From G963665925 sp963678925 (GTDB lineage Bacteria > Bacillota > Clostridia > Peptostreptococcales > Acidaminobacteraceae): 64,000 bases of DNA. Shown here piece after piece: positions 51,594 through 60,330 of the stretch. The translations under genes and the position numbers were made by a program. The stretch covers positions 3,224,001-3,288,000 of the forward strand of contig OY787533.1 of the NCBI GenBank assembly GCA_963678925.1. Reading direction: 5' to 3'. Positions within the stretch are counted from its first letter, which is position 1. Each line of letters begins with the position of its first letter. The notes beneath the pieces are model-generated. The model saw only the letters and a program-made list of their open reading frames with translations, was not told the DNA's origin and did no database searches.

Positions 51594-52436
51594 CTATTCT
51601 TTCTTGTTCTTTTTATGCTTGCCCTTTTTCTTATCCTTCTTATGCTTTTCTGCAATTTCAGAGGCGACATCAGGCACGTGCTTCATGGACTCGATGGGGG
51701 GTCTCACATAGCCTGTATTGACTTGTCTCTCTGGGAGCACAAGTTTTTTCTTTTTGACCTCATTGTAGGGAATCATGGAGAGCAAATGGCTGATGCAGTT
51801 AACGCGCGCATTTCTTTTGACATCGGACTCGATGACGTACCAGGGTGAACTTTCCGTGTCGGTATACTGGAACATGATATCCTTGGCTTTTGAGTAATCA
51901 ACCCATTTGGAACGGGCTTCAAGGTCCATGTCGCTGAGTTTCCACCGCTTGGTCTTGTCGTTGATCCTTTGCTGGAATCGGCGTTCCTGTTCTTCGTCAC
52001 TTACTGAGAACCAATACTTAATCAGAATGATGCCTGATCGAATGAGCATGTCTTCAAACTCGGGGACGGATTTTAGAAACTCCCAGTATTCTTCGTCACT
52101 GCAAAATCCCATGACCCGTTCAACGCCAGCTCGGTTGTACCAGCTTCTGTCAAAGAGCACCATTTCGCCTGCGCTTGGCAGGTGGGGGACATAGCGTTGA
52201 AAATACCACTGTGTACGTTCCTTTTCAGTTGGCTTTGCTAGGGCGACGACTCTGCATGATCTGGGATTGAGGCTTTCTGTAATCCGTTTGATGGCACCGC
52301 CTTTGCCGGCTGCGTCTCTACCTTCGAAAAGGACAACAACCTTTAAGCCTTCATGTACAATCCACTCCTGCAGTTTTACCAGTTCTATTTGGAGTTCGGC
52401 GAGTCTTTGCTCATATGTTTCCCTTGATAGTTTCAT
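51594..52436 (-). CDS. ppk2: Polyphosphate kinase 2 family protein
   Basis: 280 residues, ATG after GGAGGGG. Walker A VVLFEGRDAAGKGGAIKRI, lid elements PRSCRVVALAKPTEKERTQW and FDRSWYNRAGVERVMGF are typical PPK2. It uses polyphosphate to phosphorylate nucleotides (ADP/GDP or the reverse). A very basic tail (KHKKDKKKGKHKKNKKE) may bind polyphosphate. Convergent with the methylase gene. Confidence 0.93.
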   Translation of the reverse strand: MKLSRETYEQRLAELQIELVKLQEWIVHEGLKVVVLFEGRDAAGKGGAIKRITESLNPRSCRVVALAKPTEKERTQWYFQRYVPHLPSAGEMVLFDRSWYNRAGVERVMGFCSDEEYWEFLKSVPEFEDMLIRSGIILIKYWFSVSDEEQERRFQQRINDKTKRWKLSDMDLEARSKWVDYSKAKDIMFQYTDTESSPWYVIESDVKRNARVNCISHLLSMIPYNEVKKKKLVLPERQVNTGYVRPPIESMKHVPDVASEIAEKHKKDKKKGKHKKNKKE

Positions 52437-52543
52437 GGTGTACCCCTCCTGTGCTATTTTCTATATTCATACCCAATGTGAATTGATATTCTCAGTCTGG
52501 TTTGATACAGTCATATGGAGTTCATAAAAGAGGAGTGAAAAGA

Positions 52544-53014
52544 ATGGAATGTATTTATTTGGCGGGTGGATGTCTATGGGGTGTGCAAGCCTTCTTGAGG
52601 ACTCTTCCAGGCGTCGTGGAGACAGAAGCGGGGCGTGCCAATGGAAGCACTTGTGTACTTGAAGGGCCCTACGACGGCTATGCAGAGTGTGTTAAAACTA
52701 TTTTTGACCCTAAGAGGGTTACCGTTGAAGATCTCATGGGCTACCTGTTTGAAATAATTGATCCTTACAGCATAAACCGTCAGGGTCAGGACGTGGGCAA
52801 AAAATACAGAACCGGTGTATACAGCGAAAGTCCGGAACATTTGGAGCGGGCGCGCACGTTCATAAACGAAAGAAGCGACAGGGACCGTATCGCTGTTGAG
52901 GTCCTGCCGCTTGATAATTATGTAAGAAGTGCAGATACGCATCAGGATCGTCTTGAAAGATGTCCCGGAGACTACTGCCATATTCCCGTTGAACTGCTGA
53001 GTAAGTATAAATGA
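52544..53014 (+). CDS. msrA: Peptide-methionine (S)-S-oxide reductase
   Basis: 156 residues from ATG 52544 (GAGGAGTGAAAAG upstream). YLAGGCLWGVQAFLRTLPGV has the catalytic Cys in GCLWG (usually GCFWG); the end is CPGDYCHIPVELLSKYK. It reduces oxidised methionine S-epimers in proteins. The substitution of Leu for Phe and the short form suggest a diverged subgroup. Confidence 0.85.
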   Translation: MECIYLAGGCLWGVQAFLRTLPGVVETEAGRANGSTCVLEGPYDGYAECVKTIFDPKRVTVEDLMGYLFEIIDPYSINRQGQDVGKKYRTGVYSESPEHLERARTFINERSDRDRIAVEVLPLDNYVRSADTHQDRLERCPGDYCHIPVELLSKYK

Positions 53015-53020
53015 CATGAA

Positions 53021-54268
53021 TCAGATTGAACAGGTCTTTCGCGCATAGGAAAGGGCATTCTGAACGCACAGGGATACCTTGGCGGGGGATTCAATACGTT
53101 CCCAGTTCATGAGGATATGCTCAGCCATAAGTATGGTCATGCACTGTGCGGTTGCGAGCTTATCGGGACAATCAATACGTTTCATGTCAAAGCAAAGGGA
53201 CATGTCAAAAAGTCTGCATATGGATGTGCAGGCGGCCATGCCGAGACCTTCCTTGATGGCGTCTTTTAGGAAGCGGTCACGGATGTTCAGATATCCGTTC
53301 ACATGACTGTTCCAGCTGCAGATGAACTGATTTGAAAAATGCTCCAGAATTTCCTCGGTCATTTGGATCAGATACTGCTGGTAATCGCTGCGTGCGCTGT
53401 TGTCTGAAGGGTCTCCGACCTGAAGGGATGCAATGTTGAGCAGAATGTTTCCTACGAGTCGGCCGATATCAAAGGAAATCGGTCCGTAGCCTGCGTACTC
53501 GGAGTCATAGATGCAGACCTCCGTATCTGAAATAAAGATGTTGGACGTATGGAGGTCCTTATGAATGAGGCATTCCTTTTTGTCGTTGAAGCGGGATCTG
53601 AGAATCTGAACTTCTTTGCGCACCTTGAAGTTCGTTGCAAATTTGTGCATGGCTTCCTTGGCGCCAGGATTAATAGGCAACTCTGTCGCGTCGTGGAGAA
53701 TTCGATCAAAGATAATTGAATTCCAAAAGCTGTCTGTATCCATATGTGTCAGGTGGTCTTCCAGAACGAGCTTTTCTTTCCTGTCCAGGTAATAGCGTGA
53801 TGTATAGAAGGATGCCCGTCCCAGAAGCTGTCCGATCTGCTTTGGGAAATTCGGGTATCTTTTTCGTTTGATGAGTTCGGACCGGAGCGTTTTCATATCT
53901 TTTAAATCTTCCATCAGAATGATGTAGTTTTCATCATCAAACTTATATATCCTTGGTGCGGCGCCGGGTTGTATATTGTTCCATATGTTGAGGGAGTAGA
54001 CTTCCGTATAGATCCTATTCTGATCAAGGGGCATGTCGATCCCGTTTTCTTTGGCAGCACGTACATAGGGAAGCACATGCTTGAGTATTACCGAAGGGTT
54101 TCCGGCATCCGAGGTAATGCGCATTACGATATTTGCAAGGCTGTCAACACTCTGCTGGCTGCTGTTGAGGTAGTGCGCCAGCAGGGTGTTGTCTGCCTTA
54201 TATTCGGGCATATGTGTCTTGAGATAGTCAATTGCTTCTTCAGGACTGAGTATGCATTCATTTCCCAT
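53021..54268 (-). CDS. Methylthioribose-kinase-like phosphotransferase
   Basis: 415 residues, ATG after GGAGGAAG. Aminoglycoside-phosphotransferase fold; CLIHKDLHTSNIFISDTEVC carries the catalytic HxDLH-x-N, and YDSEYAGYGPISFDIGRLVG the metal motif followed by the GPISFDIG typical of MtnK. It probably phosphorylates 5-methylthioribose in methionine salvage; no mtn partner genes are next to it, so the substrate remains open. Confidence 0.75.
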   Translation of the reverse strand: MGNECILSPEEAIDYLKTHMPEYKADNTLLAHYLNSSQQSVDSLANIVMRITSDAGNPSVILKHVLPYVRAAKENGIDMPLDQNRIYTEVYSLNIWNNIQPGAAPRIYKFDDENYIILMEDLKDMKTLRSELIKRKRYPNFPKQIGQLLGRASFYTSRYYLDRKEKLVLEDHLTHMDTDSFWNSIIFDRILHDATELPINPGAKEAMHKFATNFKVRKEVQILRSRFNDKKECLIHKDLHTSNIFISDTEVCIYDSEYAGYGPISFDIGRLVGNILLNIASLQVGDPSDNSARSDYQQYLIQMTEEILEHFSNQFICSWNSHVNGYLNIRDRFLKDAIKEGLGMAACTSICRLFDMSLCFDMKRIDCPDKLATAQCMTILMAEHILMNWERIESPAKVSLCVQNALSYARKTCSI

Positions 54269-54345
54269 TGTACTTCCTCCGTTTCATGATTTTCCAAAGA
54301 AAATTATAAAACAGATGGTTCTACAAGAGGTAACACTCAGTCGTG

Positions 54346-55341
54346 TTATATTGGTAAATCTTTGTCATCAGCGGCTTCGGCGTCAGACGCATACTTTTCA
54401 GAAAACCGTACTTTGATGTCAATAAACTCTTTCAGGTCGGTCAGGTACTGGAATAGGGCGGCTCGACTTTCAAACTCCATCCGTGAAGCTGGAAGCGGTG
54501 CACTCTGGAAGTTCCTGCGGATTTCCTGAAGACGTTTAATCAGAGCGAGACCGTTGTTTTCCGTATCGAACTCATAGGCAAGCCTGCCAGTAAAGTGGCT
54601 GAGGGTATAGGCCTCGTCTTGATTGATAAAGACCATATCAAGATGCTCGCGCATGTATTTAAGTCGATATACCTGGTCTTGACGCATTTTGAAATAATCA
54701 AGGAAATAGCGGTCATCGCTCAAATAGGAATTGTTCAGATAAAGATTGGCCTTTCTTTGAGCTTTCTTGATTTCATCAGAAAGTGCCTTTATCGAAGGTT
54801 CTTCATCGTGAATGGTACATAGGTTACGCATGTTCATGCTTGCAGTCCAGAGCAGGGCGCGGATCTTCTTGTCGATTTCCTCTTGGGCTTTCAAAAGATC
54901 CTTCTTATAGTTTGGCATATGAAGATTCATGAGCACCGAGACACCTGCGCCAATAATGACAAGGCTGATTTCATTGAGTAGAATAGCCGATGAAATTTGC
55001 TGATCGACCAGCAGGTGGGATGCGAGAACCGTGTTGACAATAATGCCTTCAGATGCATTCAATCTCAAGGTTATTGGGATGAACAGAAGCAGGAAAAGAC
55101 CCAGGTGGAATATTGTGAAACCCAAAATTGAGAAGACGGTTGCAGCAAGAACCAGACCGATGGACGCGGAGTAGAATCTGCGCCACGCCGCGCGTGCGGA
55201 TGCGACCTTGGATTCCTGCAGGTTCAGCATGGTGATGACACCGGCAGATACAATAAAGTCAAGATTCAGCACCGTTGCAATGATGATTGCAACCGTGAAG
55301 CCTATGCTCATTTTTATGGTTTTATATACAGTTTTGTTCAT
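54346..55341 (-). CDS. Aromatic acid exporter family (ArAE) membrane protein
   Basis: 331 residues, ATG after GGAGGTGA. Four to five N-terminal membrane segments (MSIGFTVAIIIATVLNLDFI; ASIGLVLAATVFSILGFTIF; LGLFLLLFIPITLRL; ISLVIIGAGVSVLMNL), then a ~170-residue helical cytoplasmic ArAE_1_C-like domain. Relatives are putative efflux proteins. Confidence 0.85.
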   Translation of the reverse strand: MNKTVYKTIKMSIGFTVAIIIATVLNLDFIVSAGVITMLNLQESKVASARAAWRRFYSASIGLVLAATVFSILGFTIFHLGLFLLLFIPITLRLNASEGIIVNTVLASHLLVDQQISSAILLNEISLVIIGAGVSVLMNLHMPNYKKDLLKAQEEIDKKIRALLWTASMNMRNLCTIHDEEPSIKALSDEIKKAQRKANLYLNNSYLSDDRYFLDYFKMRQDQVYRLKYMREHLDMVFINQDEAYTLSHFTGRLAYEFDTENNGLALIKRLQEIRRNFQSAPLPASRMEFESRAALFQYLTDLKEFIDIKVRFSEKYASDAEAADDKDLPI

Positions 55342-55457
55342 ATTATCACCTCCGTGTTACATAAAGGGTAGCGGCTTACCTTAAAAGTGTCAAGATAATA
55401 TACCAAATTAGTCCATGAAAGGGTTTTCTTTTTTTCATCTTTAAGCGTCAAAATAAA

Positions 55458-55466
55458 TGATAGAAT
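55458..55466 (+). promoter_or_regulatory. Extended -10 of pentapeptide protein gene
   Basis: TGATAGAAT, 39 bp before the ATG; matches the TGnTAnAAT pattern. Confidence 0.5.
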
Positions 55467-55504
55467 GATAATGCAGTGACTTGTAGTGGGAAAGGATGTT
55501 TTAA

Positions 55505-56149
55505 ATGGGAAAGGTCAAGGTTGTAAAACCTTCAATCAAACCAAGTGTTGAATATAATCAGGTGTCTTTGCAGCGTGTTGACGATGAGGAAATCTATGAG
55601 AACTTTATGTGTCAGCATTTGAGTATCCCCAGGCAAAATGCGCGCCATGCGCGAATCAAGGGGGCCGTTTTCAGAGCCGTTACCTTTGAAAAGTGGGATG
55701 TAGAGGCAGTCGATTTCATAGATGTGTGCTTCGAGGAGTGCGATCTGTCTTCGTGCAGATTCATCGCTTCGCGATTCGAACGTGTAAGCTTCTCAAATTG
55801 CAGGCTTTCGGGGGCTGTCTTCAGTGATACCCAGTTCAAGGACTGCAAAATGGAAAACACCAAGGCGGAGTATGCAATATTTGGATTTACTGCAATGAAA
55901 AACTCAGTTTTCACGGGTGTGCAATTTGATAATGGGAACTTCCAAAATGCCAGCTTTAAGCAAGTTGAATTTTCAAACTGCTCCATGAGAGGGGCGCAGC
56001 TCTCCGGTGCAAAGCTTTCGGGCATGGATCTTAGAGGCGTCGATCTTGATGGTGCTGGCGTGCGTATTGAAGACCTTAAAAATGTAAAGGTTTCTTCAGT
56101 TCAGGCAGTTGGGTTATCAAGGCTCCTCGGTGTTATTGTAGAGGATTAA
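55505..56149 (+). CDS. Pentapeptide repeat protein
   Basis: 214 residues, ATG after AAAGGATG. From about residue 50 on there are some 25 A(D/N)LxX-like units (for example CDLSSCRF, AQLSGAKLSGMDLRGVDLDG) that form a right-handed quadrilateral beta helix. Qnr-type members mimic DNA and bind gyrase, but the family is broad. The flavoprotein gene follows after 15 bp. Confidence 0.88.
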   Translation: MGKVKVVKPSIKPSVEYNQVSLQRVDDEEIYENFMCQHLSIPRQNARHARIKGAVFRAVTFEKWDVEAVDFIDVCFEECDLSSCRFIASRFERVSFSNCRLSGAVFSDTQFKDCKMENTKAEYAIFGFTAMKNSVFTGVQFDNGNFQNASFKQVEFSNCSMRGAQLSGAKLSGMDLRGVDLDGAGVRIEDLKNVKVSSVQAVGLSRLLGVIVED

Positions 56150-56164
56150 GGACAGGAGGCACAG

Positions 56165-56785
56165 ATGAAGGTACTTGGGATTGTAGGAAGCAGAAGAAAA
56201 AGCGGCAATACATCCAGACTTGTAGAACGTGCCCTTGAAGCCTGTCTGCAAGGTGGGGCTGAAACGCAGTGCATCTACCTGTCTGACTATAAATACATAG
56301 GGTGCACGGGCTGTGAAGGCTGCAGGAAGACATATAAATGTGTCATTCAGGATGGAATGCAGGAAATCTATACAGCCCTTGAATCGGCAGATGCCATTGT
56401 ACTGGGTTCTCCAACTTATTTTTACAATGTCACAGCCGATGTGAAAGCCTTTATAGAGCGGCTCTACTGTCAGGAAATTTTTCATGAGGCAGACCGGTCG
56501 GTTTGGACCAGTATGAACGAAGTTCTTGGTGGCAAGTATGCGGTGTCCATCGCAGTCTGTGAGCAGGAAGACGAACGGGACATGGGCGTTACATCAAAGG
56601 TGATGGATATGTCGCTTGCGGCACTTGGCTACCGGGTGGTGGACTCGGTCAAGGCACTCAGATTATATGAGAAGAATGATGTGCTGGAAAACGAGGTCTA
56701 TCTGGACCAGGCGTACAAAGCGGGCTTGAAGCTTGCGCGAAGTCTTGAACTGCGTTCGAGCGTCCTTGGTGTATTGAAGGGATGA
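56165..56785 (+). CDS. NADPH-dependent FMN reductase / flavodoxin-fold protein
   Basis: 206 residues, ATG after AGGAGG. VLGIVGSRRKSGNTSRLVER is the FMN phosphate loop, IGCTGCEGCRKTYKC a Cys cluster seen in iron-sulfur flavoproteins, and VLGSPTYFYNVTADVKAFIE the flavin-side loop. Redox role, partner unknown. Probably co-transcribed with the pentapeptide gene. Confidence 0.88.
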   Translation: MKVLGIVGSRRKSGNTSRLVERALEACLQGGAETQCIYLSDYKYIGCTGCEGCRKTYKCVIQDGMQEIYTALESADAIVLGSPTYFYNVTADVKAFIERLYCQEIFHEADRSVWTSMNEVLGGKYAVSIAVCEQEDERDMGVTSKVMDMSLAALGYRVVDSVKALRLYEKNDVLENEVYLDQAYKAGLKLARSLELRSSVLGVLKG

Positions 56786-56816
56786 CCGAAGAAGTGTCTT
56801 ATGATTATTGAAAATT

Positions 56817-56862
56817 AAAAGAAGTGATCGTCCGGTTCTGGACGATCACTTCTTTTTTTTAT
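56817..56862. terminator. Bidirectional terminator
   Basis: GAAGTGATCGTCC pairs with GGACGATCACTTC, loop of about five, T8 on the right and A-rich on the left; serves the flavoprotein (+) and the binding-protein gene (-). Confidence 0.92.
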
Positions 56863-56902
56863 GAGCAGGCGCGCTTGCCTGTCTCAGTAGGTTTAATGTA
56901 TG

Positions 56903-57802
56903 CTACTCAATAATGCCAGCTTCCTTAAGGAAGTCTTCTGCAACTTTGCGCTCTGGAAGACCTTCTTCGTCAACCAGGTAGTTCATTTGCTGCATTGCGT
57001 CTTCTGTAATTGTACCTTCAAGAAGTCTGAGTGCCTCAACGGCTTCAGGGTACTTTTCAAATGCTTCGTCATTGAGAATGCTCATAACATAGTATGGCGG
57101 GAAGAACTGCTTGTCATCTTCAAGGATGACTAGATCGTATTCCTTGATCTTACCATCTGTCGAAAAGGCGTCAATCAGGTCGACTTCACCGCTTTCGATT
57201 GCCGTGTAACGGATGCCTGGATCAAGTCCAACCTCTTCTTTGAACTCAATGCCGTAAAGGTCTTTAACACCTGGCATGCCATCGGGTCTTTCAAGGAATT
57301 CCATAGTCGCACCCAGGGTCAGGTCTGGACCCGCTTCTTTCAAATCAGACATGGTCTTCAGATTGTACTGGCTGGCAATGTCCTTGTCGACACTGAGTGT
57401 GTATGTGTTGTTGAATCCAAGCGGTTCAAGCAGGTGAAGCGGGTAGTCTGCCTCAATTTTTTCTGTTACGATTTCCTGAACCTTGTCCGGGTCAGTTTCG
57501 CCGCTCATACCAAGCATGGCTGTATAAAGCGTTCCAGTATAGTCGCCGTAGATGTCAATTTCATTGTTGGTAATGGCTTCAAACAGGAGCTGAGTACCTC
57601 CAAATTCCTTAACATCGGTTTTGTAGTCTGTCTTTGCTTCAATGACTGCTGCAAACATTTGGCCCAGAATACGCTGCTCTGTAAAGTTCTTATGACCAAT
57701 TCGCAGTGTCACCTCATCATCGCTTGACGTGGCGCATGCTGTGAGCATGACCAGTGAAAGCACCATTGTAAGTGTTAAGAACCATTTGATAAATCTTTTC
57801 AT
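56903..57802 (-). CDS. Osmoprotectant ABC transporter substrate-binding lipoprotein
   Basis: 299 residues from ATG at 57802 (AAAGGGGAC upstream). Lipobox LTAC at about 20-23. TLRIGHKNFTEQRILGQMFA and NNEIDIYGDYTGTLYTAMLG are typical of OpuCC/ProX-type betaine or choline binding proteins. It delivers a quaternary-amine osmoprotectant to the permease encoded upstream in the same operon. Confidence 0.9.
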   Translation of the reverse strand: MKRFIKWFLTLTMVLSLVMLTACATSSDDEVTLRIGHKNFTEQRILGQMFAAVIEAKTDYKTDVKEFGGTQLLFEAITNNEIDIYGDYTGTLYTAMLGMSGETDPDKVQEIVTEKIEADYPLHLLEPLGFNNTYTLSVDKDIASQYNLKTMSDLKEAGPDLTLGATMEFLERPDGMPGVKDLYGIEFKEEVGLDPGIRYTAIESGEVDLIDAFSTDGKIKEYDLVILEDDKQFFPPYYVMSILNDEAFEKYPEAVEALRLLEGTITEDAMQQMNYLVDEEGLPERKVAEDFLKEAGIIE

Positions 57803-57850
57803 AATTTGTCCCCTTTCATTCATGTCTATTTCTTACCTCGTCATGAGGAT

Positions 57851-58486
57851 TTATTGTAATCCGCGTGGTACGAGCTTTTGCTCAACGCGCCCAAGCAGGG
57901 CATCAACAGATAAGGCAAGCAGGGCAGTTGGAATGGCACCTGCAAGAATCATGTTGGAGTTGTTAAGCGAAATGCCTTTGAATATCATATCGCCAAGGCC
58001 GCCTGCGCCAATCAGGGCTGCAAGTGTGGCAGTACCGATATTGATAACGGTAGAAATACGAATGCCGCCCATAATGACGGGAAGCGAGAGTGGTACTTCC
58101 ACCATTCTCAGTATTTGAAAGTCCGTCATGCCCATACCTTTTCCAGCATCTATGACTGCAGGATCTACGCCAGTTATGCCCAAGTAGGTGTTCTTGATAA
58201 TTGGGAGCAGGGCATAGAGGAAGAGTACGAAAACGCTGGGCTTGTATCCGATGCCGAGGATTGGAATAATGAGTCCAAACAGGGCAAGGGAAGGCAGAGT
58301 CTGAAAGACGTTTGCAAATCCTAAAATCAGGTTGGCAATGTTCTTCTTACGTGTAATGAAAATGCCGATTGGCACGCCAATGAGCACTGCAAAGCTGATG
58401 GACATGGCTGTGATTTGTAAATGCTCAAGTCCGAGTTTTCCAATATCGCCAATGCGGTAAGATAGAAATTCTAGAAATTCTCCCAT
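57851..58486 (-). CDS. Osmoprotectant ABC transporter permease
   Basis: 211 residues, ATG after AGAGGAGG. About five membrane segments; the EAA-like loop is VDPAVIDAGKGMGMTDFQIL, which contacts the ATPase. One permease gene only, so it probably forms a homodimer (OpuF/OpuB-like) rather than a heterodimer. It lies 1 bp after the ATPase stop. Confidence 0.92.
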   Translation of the reverse strand: MGEFLEFLSYRIGDIGKLGLEHLQITAMSISFAVLIGVPIGIFITRKKNIANLILGFANVFQTLPSLALFGLIIPILGIGYKPSVFVLFLYALLPIIKNTYLGITGVDPAVIDAGKGMGMTDFQILRMVEVPLSLPVIMGGIRISTVINIGTATLAALIGAGGLGDMIFKGISLNNSNMILAGAIPTALLALSVDALLGRVEQKLVPRGLQ

Positions 58487-58487
58487 A

Positions 58488-59654
58488 TTAGACCTCCTCT
58501 GCTGATGGTACGGTTTCTTCGTATTCTACGTCCGGCATGACATCCGTAATGACATTGAGAATACTGCTTCGATTAATGTAGCCAACAACACAGTGGTCCC
58601 GGTTTAGGACGGGGACACGTTTGAATTTTTGTGCCTGCATAATGGAAAGAACCTCCATCATATTTGTATGCTCATAGACAAATGGTGCGTCTGTCGCCAT
58701 AATGTCGGCCATTTTTTCATCGTGGGCGCCGCGCCGCTTAAGCTGCTGCATGGAGACTTCGCCGAGGAATTTTCTTGGCGGTGTGGATTCTGTGTCAACA
58801 ATATAGCCGACATAAGTATCCTTGCTCTTCATCATCTCGATTGCCTGTGCCGGCGACCGTTTCTTACTGATAAGGGCCATGTTTTTTCGCATGATATCTT
58901 TGGCGTATAGGAACTCCGGTGACTGCCATAGTCTGTCGTTGCCGACAAACTCCCGAACGTAATCGTTGACTGGGTGCTTTAGAATTTCTTCTGGTGTATC
59001 GTATTGAATGATTTCACCATCTTTAAGCACGGCAATTCGGTCTGCAATTTTTAAAGCCTCATCCATATCGTGGGTAACAAAGACGATTGTCTTGTGAAGT
59101 TCATCCTGCAGTTTCAGGACTTCCTGCTGAAGCTGGTCGCGCGTAATAGGGTCGAGTGCGCTGAAGGGTTCATCCATTAGAATGATGTCAGGATTGACTG
59201 CGAGGGCACGGGCAACACCAATACGCTGCTGTTGGCCACCACTCAATTCAGAAGGGTAACGATTGTAGTATTCCTTAGGGGCTAGATCTACGAGCTCGAG
59301 GAGTTCCTTGGCGCGTTTCTTTCGATCGGCTGGGGTCCAGCCTTCAAGCTGGGGTACAAGCTCGATATTTTGTCCAACGGTCATGTGCGGCATAAGGCCG
59401 ATTTTCTGAATGACATAACCGATTTTACGTCTAAGTTTGATGGGGTCCTGATTCTTGATGCTTTCGCCTTCAATCAGGATGTCGCCGTCGGATATCTTAA
59501 TGAGTCTGTTGATCATCCGAAGGGTGGTACTCTTGCCGCTGCCGCTCTTGCCGATGAGTACGACCAGCTCGCCTTTTTCAATGTGCATGTTGAGTCCATC
59601 GACGACGTTGATTTTACCATCATATGATTTTGTAAGATTTACAAGTTCTATCAA
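58488..59654 (-). CDS. Osmoprotectant ABC transporter ATPase with CBS domains
   Basis: 388 residues from TTG at 59654, since GAGAGGTGAT precedes it. Walker A VVLIGKSGSGKSTTLRMINR, signature LSGGQQQRIGVARAL, Walker B DIILMDEPFSALD, then two CBS domains (about 255-375) that sense ionic strength or c-di-AMP in relatives. First gene of a three-gene operon behind an attenuated leader. Confidence 0.93.
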   Translation of the reverse strand: MIELVNLTKSYDGKINVVDGLNMHIEKGELVVLIGKSGSGKSTTLRMINRLIKISDGDILIEGESIKNQDPIKLRRKIGYVIQKIGLMPHMTVGQNIELVPQLEGWTPADRKKRAKELLELVDLAPKEYYNRYPSELSGGQQQRIGVARALAVNPDIILMDEPFSALDPITRDQLQQEVLKLQDELHKTIVFVTHDMDEALKIADRIAVLKDGEIIQYDTPEEILKHPVNDYVREFVGNDRLWQSPEFLYAKDIMRKNMALISKKRSPAQAIEMMKSKDTYVGYIVDTESTPPRKFLGEVSMQQLKRRGAHDEKMADIMATDAPFVYEHTNMMEVLSIMQAQKFKRVPVLNRDHCVVGYINRSSILNVITDVMPDVEYEETVPSAEEV

Positions 59655-60008
59655 TATATCACCTCTCATATAGCTTTCATTTACATAAAGAAAGTGCCTA
59701 TAAAAAAAGCACTCTAACTCCATAATATATAGAGTTAGAGTGCTTACACTTCGCTTTAACACATAAGATTATATGTGGTTAAACTCGCATTATACCACCA
59801 TTGGTAGTATAGTTTGAACCTTAAGATCCAAATCAAGCCCCAGTTCTATGAATGTTTTTCGAATGCCGTTTCACCACTTTTCCGGTAATCTTAAAGAAAT
59901 CTGCCAAACCACAGCATATCTGTTCTCGAGAACCCGGTTACTCACAGCAACTACTTCACTTATTCATTGAGTATTCAGTTGTTTTAGGAATTTTGCAACT
60001 CTACTATT
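59655..60008 (-). ncRNA. Long 5' leader of the osmoprotectant operon, possible riboswitch
   Basis: About 350 nt between promoter and start codon. On the minus strand it contains the palindrome GTTCTCGAGAAC, several GC-rich arms and, near its end, a strong terminator. Such an arrangement suggests attenuation by a ligand or protein. The consensus of the c-di-AMP (ydaO), SAM and T-box classes was not found. Confidence 0.55.
59700..59747 (-). terminator. Leader terminator (attenuator)
   Basis: AAGCACTCTAACTC pairs with GAGTTAGAGTGCTT, loop about ten, then TTTTTTT on the minus strand, 50 nt before the ATPase start. Confidence 0.9.
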
Positions 60009-60037
60009 ATCATACATGATTGACCAAACCATGTCAA
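60009..60037 (-). promoter_or_regulatory. Promoter of the osmoprotectant operon
   Basis: TTGACA (60037-60032), 17 bp spacer, TATGAT (60014-60009) on the minus strand. Confidence 0.85.
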
Positions 60038-60268
60038 ATCAAGGGGTTCAGAGATTAGGGAGGAAATGGTTTTCCGAAAAGGCTGACTTTTGGTCCTCAG
60101 AATATGTATAAACTGGGTTTTGGGCATTTTGAAAACAGATTCGTTTTTTTATATTTTCATTGCGAAAAATTACAAGCGGAGTCAATGAATATGTCTGCTT
60201 TGAGACCCCTTAATCTTTAGTTTGATATCTGATTAAAACGGAAAAGTTTGGGAATAAATAAAATGTAC

Positions 60269-60297
60269 TTGCAAATGGTTTGCATTTGCAGCATAAT
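60269..60297 (+). promoter_or_regulatory. Zur/Fur-type operator-promoter
   Basis: TTGCAA (60269-60274), 17-bp spacer, CATAAT (60292-60297). The spacer region holds TGCAAATGGTTTGCATTTGC (60270-60289), with the perfect inverted repeat TGCAAA-TGG-TTTGCA. A Fur-family repressor would block this promoter; the Fur gene is in the operon. Confidence 0.75.
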
Positions 60298-60330
60298 TAA
60301 AGAAAAGCTAATTGAGGAGGATTCTCATTT

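Noticed and set aside
59655..60008. T-box, SAM or ydaO riboswitch in the leader
   Set aside because: The conserved T-box GGTGG-type antiterminator, the SAM-I core and the ydaO core could not be found by eye; left as an unassigned leader.
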